The notes under the pieces are model-generated. The model had not been told where the DNA came from. It ran no database searches and saw nothing but the letters and a program-made list of their open reading frames with translations. Below, piece by piece: positions 6,786-14,799 of a DNA stretch of 55,420 bases. Source of the stretch: Lachnospiraceae bacterium (GTDB lineage Bacteria; Bacillota; Clostridia; Lachnospirales; Lachnospiraceae); assembly GCA_910573755.1 (NCBI GenBank), contig CAJTBO010000032.1, positions 1 through 55,420 on the forward strand, read 5' to 3'. Numbering within the stretch: the first letter of the stretch is position 1; each line of letters begins with the position of its first letter. Both the position numbers and the translations under genes were made by a program.

Positions 6786-8054
6786 ATGTCTGACTTTCAG
6801 GAACTGATCAAAAGTTTTCCAAAAACAAGGGAATATGTGCGGGACTTTTTTGTCTATGGTTTTAAGACCAGAGAGGAATTTTCAGAGAAAAGCCCCCGGA
6901 CCTACGATAACGAGAGGCGGCGGTTAGAGAGCTGGCTGGGAGAATATGTGCGGAAGGACCATGTATCCAGAGGCGCCAATATTTCCCTCGCCATAGACAG
7001 TAATCTCCTTGACACAAACCCGCTGTTCCGGGTGTGGAAAACAAAAAGCTTTACCGACAACGATATCGTGCTGCATTTCCTGATACTGGATCTGCTCCGG
7101 GACGGCGATACGCTTACCGCCGAAGAGATCACGGAACATCTGCTCACAAAGTATGAAGCATTTTTTGATACCCAGATCGTCCGCCGGAAATGCAACGCCT
7201 ATGAAAAAGAAGGGCTGCTGCAGAAAAAGAAAGCCGGAAAAACCGTCGTCTTTTCCCTCGATAATTCCCTCGCGGACTGGATCAGGTCCAACGATAATAT
7301 GCTGGACGCACTGGCATTTTACCAGATGGCAGCCTGCTTCGGCATCGTGGGAAATCACCTGATACAGCAGTTTGACCATCAGAACCAGAGTTTTCGCGTC
7401 AAACACGGCTTTTGGGTACATACGCTTGAGGATGAGATCCTTCTGGCGCTTTTACAGGCTATGAACGAAAAATGCAATGTGCATCTGGAAATAAAAAGTT
7501 CCAAAAACGGGGTGATGAACTTCTCAGAATGTACCCCTTTGCAGATTTTCACCAGTACCAGAAGCGGCAGGCGTTTTCTGTGCGGCTATGTGATCAAAAG
7601 CAGACGTTTTACCTGTTACCGGCTGGATACCGTCAAAACCGTCAGGCCCTTACAGCCCTCGGCGGAATATGACGCCCTGTTTTCCACGCTATGCCGCAAC
7701 CAGAAATGGCTCTGGGGCGTATCCTTTCAGGGAAACGGCAGCAGGCATCCGGAAAAACTGACAATGAAAATTCAGATCCGCGAGCCCGCCGAACAATATA
7801 TCATCGACCGCCTGAAGCGGGAAGGCAGGGGCGGCACAGTCACAAAAATCGAACCGGGGATCTATCAATATGAGATCGAAGTATTCGACTGCAATGAGAT
7901 GCTGCCCTGGCTGCGCACCTTCACCGGCAGGATCTTGTCCCTGACATGCACCGATCAATTTGTGGAGCATCGTTTTTACCGGGATCTGCAGGCGATGTAC
8001 CGGATGTATCAGATCGAAAAAACGCCTGCTTCTGAGTCTATACGAACGGAGTAA
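6786..8054 (+). CDS. WYL-domain transcriptional regulator (first of two)
   Basis: A 422-residue protein. The N-terminal ~150 residues are helical and include a winged-helix-like segment (L-T-A-E-E-I-T-E-H-L-L...F-D-T-Q-I-V-R-R-K). The middle (about 215-300) fits a WYL-type Sm-like beta fold with R-R-F-L-C-G-Y-V-I-K-S-R-R-F-T-C-Y-R-L-D; the C-terminal part (about 320-410) resembles the WCX extension. WYL domains bind nucleic-acid or nucleotide-like ligands and control phage-defence and RNA-repair genes. It starts with GGAG six bases before ATG and is transcribed away from rtcB, so it is the likely regulator of rtcB, the structured RNA and slipin. The next gene begins only five bases after its stop. 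Confidence 0.75.
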   Translation: MSDFQELIKSFPKTREYVRDFFVYGFKTREEFSEKSPRTYDNERRRLESWLGEYVRKDHVSRGANISLAIDSNLLDTNPLFRVWKTKSFTDNDIVLHFLILDLLRDGDTLTAEEITEHLLTKYEAFFDTQIVRRKCNAYEKEGLLQKKKAGKTVVFSLDNSLADWIRSNDNMLDALAFYQMAACFGIVGNHLIQQFDHQNQSFRVKHGFWVHTLEDEILLALLQAMNEKCNVHLEIKSSKNGVMNFSECTPLQIFTSTRSGRRFLCGYVIKSRRFTCYRLDTVKTVRPLQPSAEYDALFSTLCRNQKWLWGVSFQGNGSRHPEKLTMKIQIREPAEQYIIDRLKREGRGGTVTKIEPGIYQYEIEVFDCNEMLPWLRTFTGRILSLTCTDQFVEHRFYRDLQAMYRMYQIEKTPASESIRTE

Positions 8055-8059
8055 AACGC

Positions 8060-9133
8060 ATGGAATTATTTTCAGAAATATACAGTTGTTACTATCAGGT
8101 ACTGCGTCATCTGCTGTGCAGCCAAAATGCCCTCACACAGCAGGATATCCGCAGCCGGATCTGCGGCGAAGGCTTTGAGGAAAGCCTGCTCTCCATCATA
8201 CCGAAGCTGGAAGACGGCACCTGGAACTTATTGGAAAAGGACGGAAACCTCTTTTGTTCTAAAATCTCGTCCTCTTTTCTCACTCCCGTTTCGGATCTCG
8301 AAAAATCTTATCTCAAAGCGCTGCTGTCCGATCCCCGTATCAACCTGTTTCTGGATCGGGAACAGACCAAAGCGCTGCAGAGCATGCTCTCTGCGGTATC
8401 CCCGCTCTGGAGCCCCGGACAGTTCCGCTATTTTGACCGGTTTCCGGACGGCGACCCCTACGAAGACGAAACGTACCGCAACCGCTTCCGCACACTGTTA
8501 AAGGCGCAGAAACAGAACCGTTATGTGGACATTGATTATACTTCCCCCGCCGGCAGGCGCCTGCACCATCATTATATCCCCGCCCGTCTGGAATACTCGA
8601 TAAAAAATGACAAATTCCGGCTTCTCGCGCTGAAGCCCGAGCATCCCTCCAAAGTCCGGCAGGCCCGTTCACACCGCCGGATACAGGCGGAAGCGGAACC
8701 GGATAGAAGAACCTGCGAAACCGTCTGCCCAAATACACGGCAACAGGAACGATATCCCGCAAAATTCAGACTGGAGATCCTCAATCTTTCCCGGATACAG
8801 AGTGTCCGTCCGCTGGAAAAAACGCTCTCTTCCCCTGTGGACCTGAACGCAATGATCCGGCATTCATACTACAGGGAACCTCTGCGGCTCCGTATCGTCA
8901 ACAAGCGCAACGCCCTCGAGCGGGCAATGCTGCACTTTGCAAACTATGAAAAAAATACAACAAAAATAGATGAGGACACCTATGAATGCCTCATCTATTA
9001 TAACAGCAATATGGAGACAGAACTCCTGATCGAAGTCATGTCCTTCGGCCCCATGCTCACCGTGACCGGAAATGACAGGTTTTTAAGCCTTCTGAAAGAC
9101 CGGCTGCAAAAACAGATCAGCCTCTCGCCCTAG
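8060..9133 (+). CDS. WYL-domain transcriptional regulator (second of two)
   Basis: A 357-residue protein with the same architecture: helical N-terminal DNA-binding part (1-110), WYL core with V-D-I-D-Y-T-S-P-A-G-R...H-Y-I-P-A-R-L-E-Y and K-F-R-L-L-A-L (about 155-195), and a C-terminal WCX-like region. Between the two core halves is an arginine-rich insert (about 198-232) with little predicted order. It follows the first WYL gene by five bases, so the two are cotranscribed and probably act together, perhaps as a heteromer. Its TAG stop overlaps the stop of the convergent transporter gene at 9130-9133, leaving no room for a terminator. Confidence 0.7.
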   Translation: MELFSEIYSCYYQVLRHLLCSQNALTQQDIRSRICGEGFEESLLSIIPKLEDGTWNLLEKDGNLFCSKISSSFLTPVSDLEKSYLKALLSDPRINLFLDREQTKALQSMLSAVSPLWSPGQFRYFDRFPDGDPYEDETYRNRFRTLLKAQKQNRYVDIDYTSPAGRRLHHHYIPARLEYSIKNDKFRLLALKPEHPSKVRQARSHRRIQAEAEPDRRTCETVCPNTRQQERYPAKFRLEILNLSRIQSVRPLEKTLSSPVDLNAMIRHSYYREPLRLRIVNKRNALERAMLHFANYEKNTTKIDEDTYECLIYYNSNMETELLIEVMSFGPMLTVTGNDRFLSLLKDRLQKQISLSP

Positions 9134-10107
9134 CTGTTCTCCACCGCCGCACGGATCTTTGTCTTCTTCTGTTCCTCATCTACTCTGCGGTTCCTGATCC
9201 CCGCATATATCGTTCCTGATATATTATGCCACACCGAGAAGATCGCCCCCGGCAGTGTGGCAAGCGGGTTTGCCGCGAAATTCGCCGTTGCAAGGGAAAT
9301 GGCAAGCCCGCTGTTCTGCATCCCCACCTCGATACCGATAGCCGTCACCTTTTTCTCTTCCAGCTTCATCAGCTTCGCCGCCACCGTCCCGAGCGCCAGT
9401 CCGATGGTATTGTGAATCGCCACCACGACCATCACCAGCAGGCCGCAGGTCATGATCTTCTCCGCATTGCTGCCGACGATGCCCGAAATGATCATCACGA
9501 TCGCGATCACAGATACAAGGGGCAGCATTTCTCTGACCGCATCCACCTGTTTCGGAAAGATCCGATAGATCAAAATGCCCGCCAGCACAGGAATCAGCAC
9601 CACCTTGACCACTGATATCATCATCGTGACTAAAGACACTTCCACCCAGGAGCCTGCCAGAAAATACACAAGAACCGGCGTGCACAGGGGCGCCAGCAGG
9701 GTAGATACGATCGTCATTCCCACCGACAGAGGCACATCCCCCTTTGCCACATAAGTGATCACATTACTTGCCGTTCCGCCCGGACAGCACCCTACCAGGA
9801 TCACACCCAGCGCCAGATCCGCCGAAAGGCCGAAAGCCTTCGCCAGCGCAAACGCCGCCAGAGGCATCACCGTATACTGCAGGATGAAGCCGATACACAG
9901 ATCCTTCGGTCTGGTAAAGACGATCCGGAAATCCTCCGCCTTGATAGTCAGCCCCATCCCGAACATGGCGGCGCCGAGAAACATGGTGGTATAGTTGGTC
10001 GCCCATGAAAATCCCTTTGGATAAAAGAAGGCGATCACAGAAAAAATAATGATCAGTATTGCAATATTGGATGATAAAAAATCACATATCTTTCTAACTC
10101 TGCTCAT
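9130..10107 (-). CDS. BASS-family transporter, candidate pantoate/ketopantoate carrier (PanS-like)
   Basis: A 325-residue membrane protein with about nine to ten hydrophobic helices. It shows the BASS signatures G-C-C-P-G-G-T-A-S-N (about 107-116) and E-V-G-M-Q-N-S-G-L-A (about 265-274), the two Na+-site loops of the fold. Family members carry bile acids, pyruvate or, for PanS of Salmonella, ketopantoate/pantoate. The gene is 12 bases downstream of coaBC in a coaBC-panD-panC series that lacks panB, so import of a pantoate precursor is the best contextual guess. Specificity is inferred, not seen. Confidence 0.75.
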   Translation of the reverse strand: MSRVRKICDFLSSNIAILIIIFSVIAFFYPKGFSWATNYTTMFLGAAMFGMGLTIKAEDFRIVFTRPKDLCIGFILQYTVMPLAAFALAKAFGLSADLALGVILVGCCPGGTASNVITYVAKGDVPLSVGMTIVSTLLAPLCTPVLVYFLAGSWVEVSLVTMMISVVKVVLIPVLAGILIYRIFPKQVDAVREMLPLVSVIAIVMIISGIVGSNAEKIMTCGLLVMVVVAIHNTIGLALGTVAAKLMKLEEKKVTAIGIEVGMQNSGLAISLATANFAANPLATLPGAIFSVWHNISGTIYAGIRNRRVDEEQKKTKIRAAVENS

Positions 10108-10119
10108 GGCTGTTCCCCC

Positions 10120-11331
10120 TTATTTTTGTTTTTTCTGCCAGAGTTCATGTAACCGGTCCAGCAGCACATCGGCACATTCCTCTTTTGTCCGCATGCCGAG
10201 ATCCTCTTTTCTGTCACGGGTAATCAGTACCAGATGGTTCGTCGCCGTGCCAAATCCTGCCCCGCTCTCCCGCAGACTGTTTGCCGCGATCATATCCGCG
10301 TTTTTCTTTTCCAGTTTCTTTTGGGAATTTTCCAGCACCTGCTCGGTTTCCATGGAAAATCCGCAGATGCACTGATCCTCCCTTTTTGCTTTTCCAAGCT
10401 CCGCCAGAATATCCCTTGTGCGCTCAAATTCGATCACAAGAGAGCCTTCCTGCTTCTTGGTCTTCTGCGCATTGACCTGCTTTGGCCGGTAATCCGCCAC
10501 TGCCGCCGCCTTGATAATCATATCCTGATCAGCCGCCCTGTCCATCACCGCCTGATACATCTCCTCCGCGGTCGTCACAGGAACGCCCTCTACTCCCGCC
10601 GGAATCTCAAGATTCACCGGTCCCGTCACAAGGATGACCTCCGCACCCCGCTTTTTCGCCTGCGCCGCGATGGCATAGCCCATCCTGCCGGTGGAATGGT
10701 TCGTAATAAAACGGACCGGGTCCATGCTCTCTCTGGTGGGGCCTGCCGTAACCAGAATCCGCCTGCCCAGAAGGTCTTTTTTCCCTTCTCCCCGCAGCAT
10801 ATTTATGATCGTTTCCACTAAAACCGCTTCACCGGGCAGTTTGCCGACGCCCTCCGCATTACATGCCAGATGGCCCGTCGCCGGTTCGATAAATGCATAG
10901 CCGAACGCCTTCAGCCGCCGGATGTTATCCTGTACGATCGGATTTAAATACATATGGGTATTCATAGCCGGCGCAAACAGGACCGGGCAGGTCGCCGCCA
11001 CAATGGCTGAGGTCAGAAGGTCATCCGCAATACCGCCGGCGGCCTTTCCCAGAATATCCGCCGAAGCCGGCGCCACCAGCATCAGATCCGCCGTCTGCCC
11101 CAATGTAAGATGATGGATCTCGGAAGGATCATGTCTGTCAAACGTATCTGTCAGACAGGGGTTTTTCGTCAGCGTCTCAAAGGTCACCGGCGTAATAAAC
11201 TCCGCCCCGTTTCTTGTCAGGACCACATGCACGTCACAATGCTGTTTTACCAGCATGCTCGCCACATTTGCCATCTTATATGCGGCAATGCTGCCGGTCA
11301 CTCCCAGCACTACTTTTTTTCCGCTCAGCAT
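10120..11331 (-). CDS. coaBC: Bifunctional phosphopantothenoylcysteine decarboxylase / synthetase CoaBC
   Basis: A 403-residue bifunctional CoA biosynthesis enzyme. CoaB couples 4'-phosphopantothenate to cysteine using CTP; CoaC, an FMN enzyme, decarboxylates the product. The CoaC half (1-180) has V-T-G-S-I-A-A-Y-K, P-A-M-N-T-H-M-Y and the active-site cysteine in G-H-L-A-C-N-A-E-G-V-G. The CoaB half begins near R-R-I-L-V-T-A-G-P-T-R-E and has N-H-S-T-G-R-M-G and A-A-A-V-A-D-Y. The second of two adjacent ATGs (11331) is preferred because GGAGG lies six bases before it; its A overlaps the panD TGA, so the genes are translationally coupled. Confidence 0.93.
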   Translation of the reverse strand: MLSGKKVVLGVTGSIAAYKMANVASMLVKQHCDVHVVLTRNGAEFITPVTFETLTKNPCLTDTFDRHDPSEIHHLTLGQTADLMLVAPASADILGKAAGGIADDLLTSAIVAATCPVLFAPAMNTHMYLNPIVQDNIRRLKAFGYAFIEPATGHLACNAEGVGKLPGEAVLVETIINMLRGEGKKDLLGRRILVTAGPTRESMDPVRFITNHSTGRMGYAIAAQAKKRGAEVILVTGPVNLEIPAGVEGVPVTTAEEMYQAVMDRAADQDMIIKAAAVADYRPKQVNAQKTKKQEGSLVIEFERTRDILAELGKAKREDQCICGFSMETEQVLENSQKKLEKKNADMIAANSLRESGAGFGTATNHLVLITRDRKEDLGMRTKEECADVLLDRLHELWQKKQK

Positions 11332-11732
11332 CATTCTCCTCCCGTGATATCAGTCAGCGCCCCGTGCTTTTCATAGCGCGAAACGGAAGTAATCCCGTTT
11401 TTCTCATCCACAAACACCACCTTCGGCGGGTTTTCCTTTGCCTCCTGCGGCGTCATCTGCGCATAACACATAATGATCACCTTATCTCCGGTGGAAACCA
11501 TTCTTGCCGCCGCGCCGTTTAAACAGATGATCCCGCTTCCCTTTTCTCCCGCGATCACATAGGTCTCAAATCTGGAGCCATTGTCCACATCCGCAATCTG
11601 CACCTTCTCATACTCAAAGATTCCTGCCGCTTCCATCAAGGTTTCATCAATAGTAATACTTCCCACATAGTTTAATTCCGCCTGTGTCACCGTTGCCCGG
11701 TGAATCTTGCTCTTTAACATTTCCAGTGTCAT
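11331..11732 (-). CDS. panD: Aspartate 1-decarboxylase PanD
   Basis: A 133-residue pyruvoyl-dependent enzyme that converts aspartate to beta-alanine. The zymogen self-cleavage site is the Gly-Ser pair in [10 protein letters not shown]. Starting at the ATG at 11732 places it at residues 24-25, the usual numbering; AAGGA lies about eight bases before that ATG, whereas the ATG nine bases upstream has no space for a site. [10 protein letters not shown] and D-K-V-I-I-M-C-Y-A, typical of the family, follow. It overlaps coaBC by one base and lies 180 bp after panC. Confidence 0.93.
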   Translation of the reverse strand: MTLEMLKSKIHRATVTQAELNYVGSITIDETLMEAAGIFEYEKVQIADVDNGSRFETYVIAGEKGSGIICLNGAAARMVSTGDKVIIMCYAQMTPQEAKENPPKVVFVDEKNGITSVSRYEKHGALTDITGGE

Positions 11733-11911
11733 TTTTGTCATCCTTTTATACTTTCTGCTCTATCATATTTTCATTGTGCATCTATATCTATATATTAGAT
11801 TTATATTTTCATTTCTCCCCCGCGGCAGTGCTTTCCGGACAAATCGATCTTCTTCCCCGGAAGCAGTGTTTCTCGGACAAATTAATCCCTTTCCCCTGCC
11901 GCCGGAACATC

Positions 11912-12757
11912 TTATATTTCCATGATAAAATTATCGATCAGTCTGGTCTTTCCGATGTAGACCGCCATCGCCGTCAGCACTCTTCCCTCTGCTCTCTCTA
12001 AGGGCGCTATGCTGTCAGCATCCACCATCTCCACATAATCGATCCTTGCCAGGGGCTCCGCCTCTATAATCCCTCGCATCGCAGAGAGGATCTTCTCTGC
12101 GTCCCGCTCGCCCTCTTCCATCATCTTTTTTCCGGCAAAAACCGCTTTGGAAAGCACCAGAGCCGCTTTCCGTTCCGCTTCATTTAAATAGGTATTTCTG
12201 GAACTCTTCGCCAGCCCGTCGCTCTCCCTGACGATCGGACAGCCGACGATATCGATATCGATATTCAGATCCCGCACCATCCGGCGTATCACCGCCAGCT
12301 GCTGGGCATCCTTTTCCCCGAAATAAGCCCTGTCCGGCATAACGATATTAAATAATTTATTTACCACCGTACAGACACCCCTGAAATGTGTGGGACGGCT
12401 CTTGCCGCACAGCCCTTCGCTGACCTTCTGCATCTCCACATAAGTGGAAAAGTCCGCCGCATACATCTCTTCCGGCGTCGGATGAAAAATCAGATCCGCC
12501 CCTGCCGCTTCACAGAGTTTTTTATCCGCTTCGATATCCCTCGGATAAGTAGAGAGATCCTCATTTACCCCGAACTGGATCGGATTGACAAAGTCACTGA
12601 CCACCACCCTGTCATTTTCTTTTACCGCCCTGTCGATCAGGCTTTTATGCCCCTCATGAAGATATCCCATAGTCGGCACCAGACCCACGCTGAGCCCCTG
12701 CTTCTTCCATTCCTTCACCTGTCTTCTGACTTCCTTGATCGATCCTGTTATTTCCAT
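11912..12757 (-). CDS. panC: Pantothenate synthetase PanC
   Basis: A 281-residue enzyme that condenses pantoate with beta-alanine using ATP. The nucleotidyl-transfer HIGH-type motif is P-T-M-G-Y-L-H-E-G-H; F-V-N-P-I-Q-F-G and the KMSKS-like stretch R-E-S-D-G-L-A-K-S-S-R-N are also present. The ATG at 12757 (M-E-I-T-G-S) is chosen because GAGG lies about six bases upstream and the length then equals the family norm. The frame stays open for 48 codons upstream, but that part is Arg/Gly-rich without family similarity. No panB (ketopantoate hydroxymethyltransferase) is present in this window. Confidence 0.93.
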   Translation of the reverse strand: MEITGSIKEVRRQVKEWKKQGLSVGLVPTMGYLHEGHKSLIDRAVKENDRVVVSDFVNPIQFGVNEDLSTYPRDIEADKKLCEAAGADLIFHPTPEEMYAADFSTYVEMQKVSEGLCGKSRPTHFRGVCTVVNKLFNIVMPDRAYFGEKDAQQLAVIRRMVRDLNIDIDIVGCPIVRESDGLAKSSRNTYLNEAERKAALVLSKAVFAGKKMMEEGERDAEKILSAMRGIIEAEPLARIDYVEMVDADSIAPLERAEGRVLTAMAVYIGKTRLIDNFIMEI

Positions 12758-12977
12758 AAAACGCCTCATTTCCGCGCAGATTTTCTGCGCTGCCTTTTTC
12801 TGTTCCTCATTGCCCGGACGGCCCGTCTCCTTTTTGCCGCGGAACAAAGAATCCGGTCCACCGGACTCCCGCACCGGAGCACAGCCGCGCAGCCGCATCA
12901 AAAGCCATTTCTTTTATGCACAGGATGCGCGTTCTTGCGGAGTTTCTTCTTTCACAGAACGTAACTTCCCGTGAAAT

Positions 12978-13007
12978 AAAAAAGTCTGGACCTCCGACTG
13001 TCCAGAC
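12978..13007 (-). terminator. Rho-independent terminator of a small transcription unit
   Basis: On the minus strand GTCTGGAC, an eight-base loop and GTCCAGAC are followed by six T and TATTT. It ends the short unit beginning near 13131 and lies about 220 bases before panC. Confidence 0.8.
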
Positions 13008-13131
13008 ACACAACAAAAAAATTCTTATCTCTTATGTACCGCCCTGATAGGTGCGCTCATCCACTGTAAGAACCCTGATTTCCATATTGAAATTTTTGTA
13101 TGCTCTGGTACAGTTCCTCTGGATACCGTCC
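13008..13131 (-). ncRNA. Candidate small RNA or micro-ORF transcript
   Basis: A stand-alone unit of about 150 bases: a good promoter (13138-13166) in front and a strong terminator (12978-13007) behind, with another terminator isolating it from the upstream gene. The transcript can pair GTACC with GGTAC and GGTATCC segments internally. It also holds a 17-codon frame (M-E-I-R-V-L-T-V-D-E-R-T-Y-Q-G-G-T) and a 31-codon frame beginning upstream at 13153 (M-M-C-Y-Y-L-S-G-R-Y-P-E-E-L-Y), neither with a ribosome binding site. An independent small RNA is the simplest reading; I cannot assign a family. Confidence 0.45.
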
Positions 13132-13137
13132 GCTTAG

Positions 13138-13166
13138 ATAGTAGCACATCATGAAAAAAAAGGCAA
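13138..13166 (-). promoter_or_regulatory. Promoter of the small transcription unit
   Basis: On the minus strand TTGCCT (13166-13161), a spacer of exactly 17 bases and TACTAT (13143-13138). Each hexamer is one base off consensus. Predicted start is near 13131. Confidence 0.6.
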
Positions 13167-13216
13167 GCAGAAATTTATCCGGCAGGAAACTTGTCACATT
13201 CCGGAAATTACCGCAT

Positions 13217-13267
13217 AAAAAAATAAGCGCAGAGGAGATAAAGTATAAATCATGTACTTTATCTCCT
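13217..13267 (-). terminator. Terminator after the cytidylate-kinase-like gene
   Basis: AGGAGATAAAGTA (13233-13245) and TACTTTATCTCCT (13255-13267) form a perfect 13-bp stem. On the minus strand a seven-T run (13223-13217) follows shortly after. Confidence 0.75.
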
Positions 13268-13319
13268 GCACTTATAAACTGCTAAAAAATCATCAAAAAC
13301 AGGCAGCCTGATACACGGA

Positions 13320-13919
13320 TCAGTCTTTCACCGTCTCCGCCAGCAGTCTGATACAAAGATCCATCCCCAGTTCTCCGCTGTTCATGTACAATTCATAGTA
13401 TTTCGGATTACCCCACTCCCAGTCCGTCACGGAACGATAAAAACCGCTCCTTCTCTTATCGTTTTTCTTCAGGGCGTTTCTCGCCTCCGTCTCGTTAAAT
13501 CCTTCCTTTTCCATGGCTCTTTTCAGCCTCTTATCATCAGTGGCATGGATAAATACCCCCAGATGGTTTTTCTTTTCCCGCAGGATATAAGCCGCCGCCC
13601 GTCCGACGATAACACAGTTGCCTTCCTCCGCCGCCTCTTCTATGATCCTCTCCTCCTCCAGAAACAGTTTATCTGCCATGGAAAGATTTTTATTATCGGA
13701 GTTCCCGCCCAGAGAAGTTTTAGAGAGATTAAACAGCAGACCGCCCGGACTGCACTCATCCAGCCCCTCAATCTGATACGGCGGTATCTCAAGATTTCTG
13801 GCAGCCTGCAAAAGAATATTTCTGTCATACAGCTTATATCCCAGCGCTTCCGCCAGCCGTTTTCCGATCTCGTTTCCCCCGCTTGCATATTTTCGTTCAA
13901 TTGTTATGATATTATACAT
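13320..13919 (-). CDS. Cytidylate kinase-like family protein
   Basis: A 199-residue P-loop protein of the cytidylate-kinase-like (AAA_26) family. It starts M-Y-N-I-I-T-I-E-R-K-Y-A-S-G-G-N-E-I-G, where S-G-G-N-E-I replaces the usual GxxGxGKS loop, followed by L-Y-D-R-N-I-L and the V-I-V-G-R-A-A-A-Y-I-L strand. R-R-S-G-F-Y-R and Y-E-L-Y-M-N-S-G end the family pattern. Such proteins are common in Lachnospiraceae, and their substrate is not established; it differs from true Cmk, which has a different lid. It is monocistronic with a perfect-stem terminator behind it. A C-T-C-C-rich ribosome site lies before the ATG at 13919. Confidence 0.8.
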   Translation of the reverse strand: MYNIITIERKYASGGNEIGKRLAEALGYKLYDRNILLQAARNLEIPPYQIEGLDECSPGGLLFNLSKTSLGGNSDNKNLSMADKLFLEEERIIEEAAEEGNCVIVGRAAAYILREKKNHLGVFIHATDDKRLKRAMEKEGFNETEARNALKKNDKRRSGFYRSVTDWEWGNPKYYELYMNSGELGMDLCIRLLAETVKD

Positions 13920-14097
13920 TTTCCGTCCTCCTTTCTGACGATTCGATTTATAATACCATTATACTCTTTCTTCTTTTGTTTCTCAATCTGTTTTTTCAGG
14001 CTTTTTATCCGATCCGCTTTTATCACAATTTCCGTTTGCCGTAAATGTGAATTGTGCTATACTGAAAAAGAACACCAAACGAAAGGAACCATCTGAC

Positions 14098-14787
14098 ATG
14101 TCCCAAACAGAATCTTCTAATACACTCCGCAATAAACTGATCGATATCTTTGATGATGACTCCCTGCACAGTTTTCAGCAGTTTATGGCATCTTCCAGAG
14201 ATCTCATGTCCTGTTACCGCTGTGCCATCATGGAAATAGAAACCAAATTCCGTGTTCTGGATGAACGTTTTTCTCTCGCCCATGACCGTAATCCCATCGA
14301 CGACATTCAAAGCCGCCTGAAATCACCGGAAAGCATCCGGGACAAGCTGCTGCGCAAAAATCTGCCTTTCACCCTTGAGGCGATCGAACAAAATCTTTTT
14401 GATGTCGCCGGCGTGCGCATTGTCTGCTCTTTTATAGATGATATCTATATGCTTGCCGACTGCCTTATGCAGCAGGACGATATCACGCTGATCCAGCAAA
14501 AGGATTATATAAAACAGCCGAAAGCAAACGGCTACCGCAGCCTCCATCTGATTGTGGAAGTGCCTATTTTCCTGCAGGATCAGAAAAAACTCATGAAGGT
14601 GGAAGTCCAGTTCCGCACGATCGTCATGGAATCCTGGGCAAATCTGGAGCACCAGCTCCGCTATAAAAAAAGCCTTTCTCCCGATATCATTGAGAAAACG
14701 GAAAAAAGGCTTGGCGAATGCGCAAAACTGAGCAATCTTCTGGATACACAGATGCAGGAGATCAAAGATGTGATCGAAAATGCATAA
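14098..14787 (+). CDS. Small alarmone synthetase (RelA/SpoT-domain GTP pyrophosphokinase)
   Basis: A 229-residue single-domain synthetase that transfers pyrophosphate from ATP to GTP or GDP to make (p)ppGpp. It has no hydrolase, TGS or ACT domain. Visible are D-V-A-G-V-R-I-V-C-S-F, K-P-K/Q-A-N-G-Y-R-S-L-H (G-loop region) and V-E-V-Q-F-R-T-I-V-M-E-S-W-A-N-L-E-H, all typical of RelQ/RelP-type enzymes. The C-terminal helix (about 200-229) matches the tetramerisation helix of RelQ. The ATG at 14098 follows AAAGGA by ten bases. It is divergent from the cytidylate-kinase-like gene and convergent with the SAM hydrolase gene, so it is probably monocistronic. Confidence 0.9.
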   Translation: MSQTESSNTLRNKLIDIFDDDSLHSFQQFMASSRDLMSCYRCAIMEIETKFRVLDERFSLAHDRNPIDDIQSRLKSPESIRDKLLRKNLPFTLEAIEQNLFDVAGVRIVCSFIDDIYMLADCLMQQDDITLIQQKDYIKQPKANGYRSLHLIVEVPIFLQDQKKLMKVEVQFRTIVMESWANLEHQLRYKKSLSPDIIEKTEKRLGECAKLSNLLDTQMQEIKDVIENA

Positions 14788-14799
14788 AGCCACAAACTT

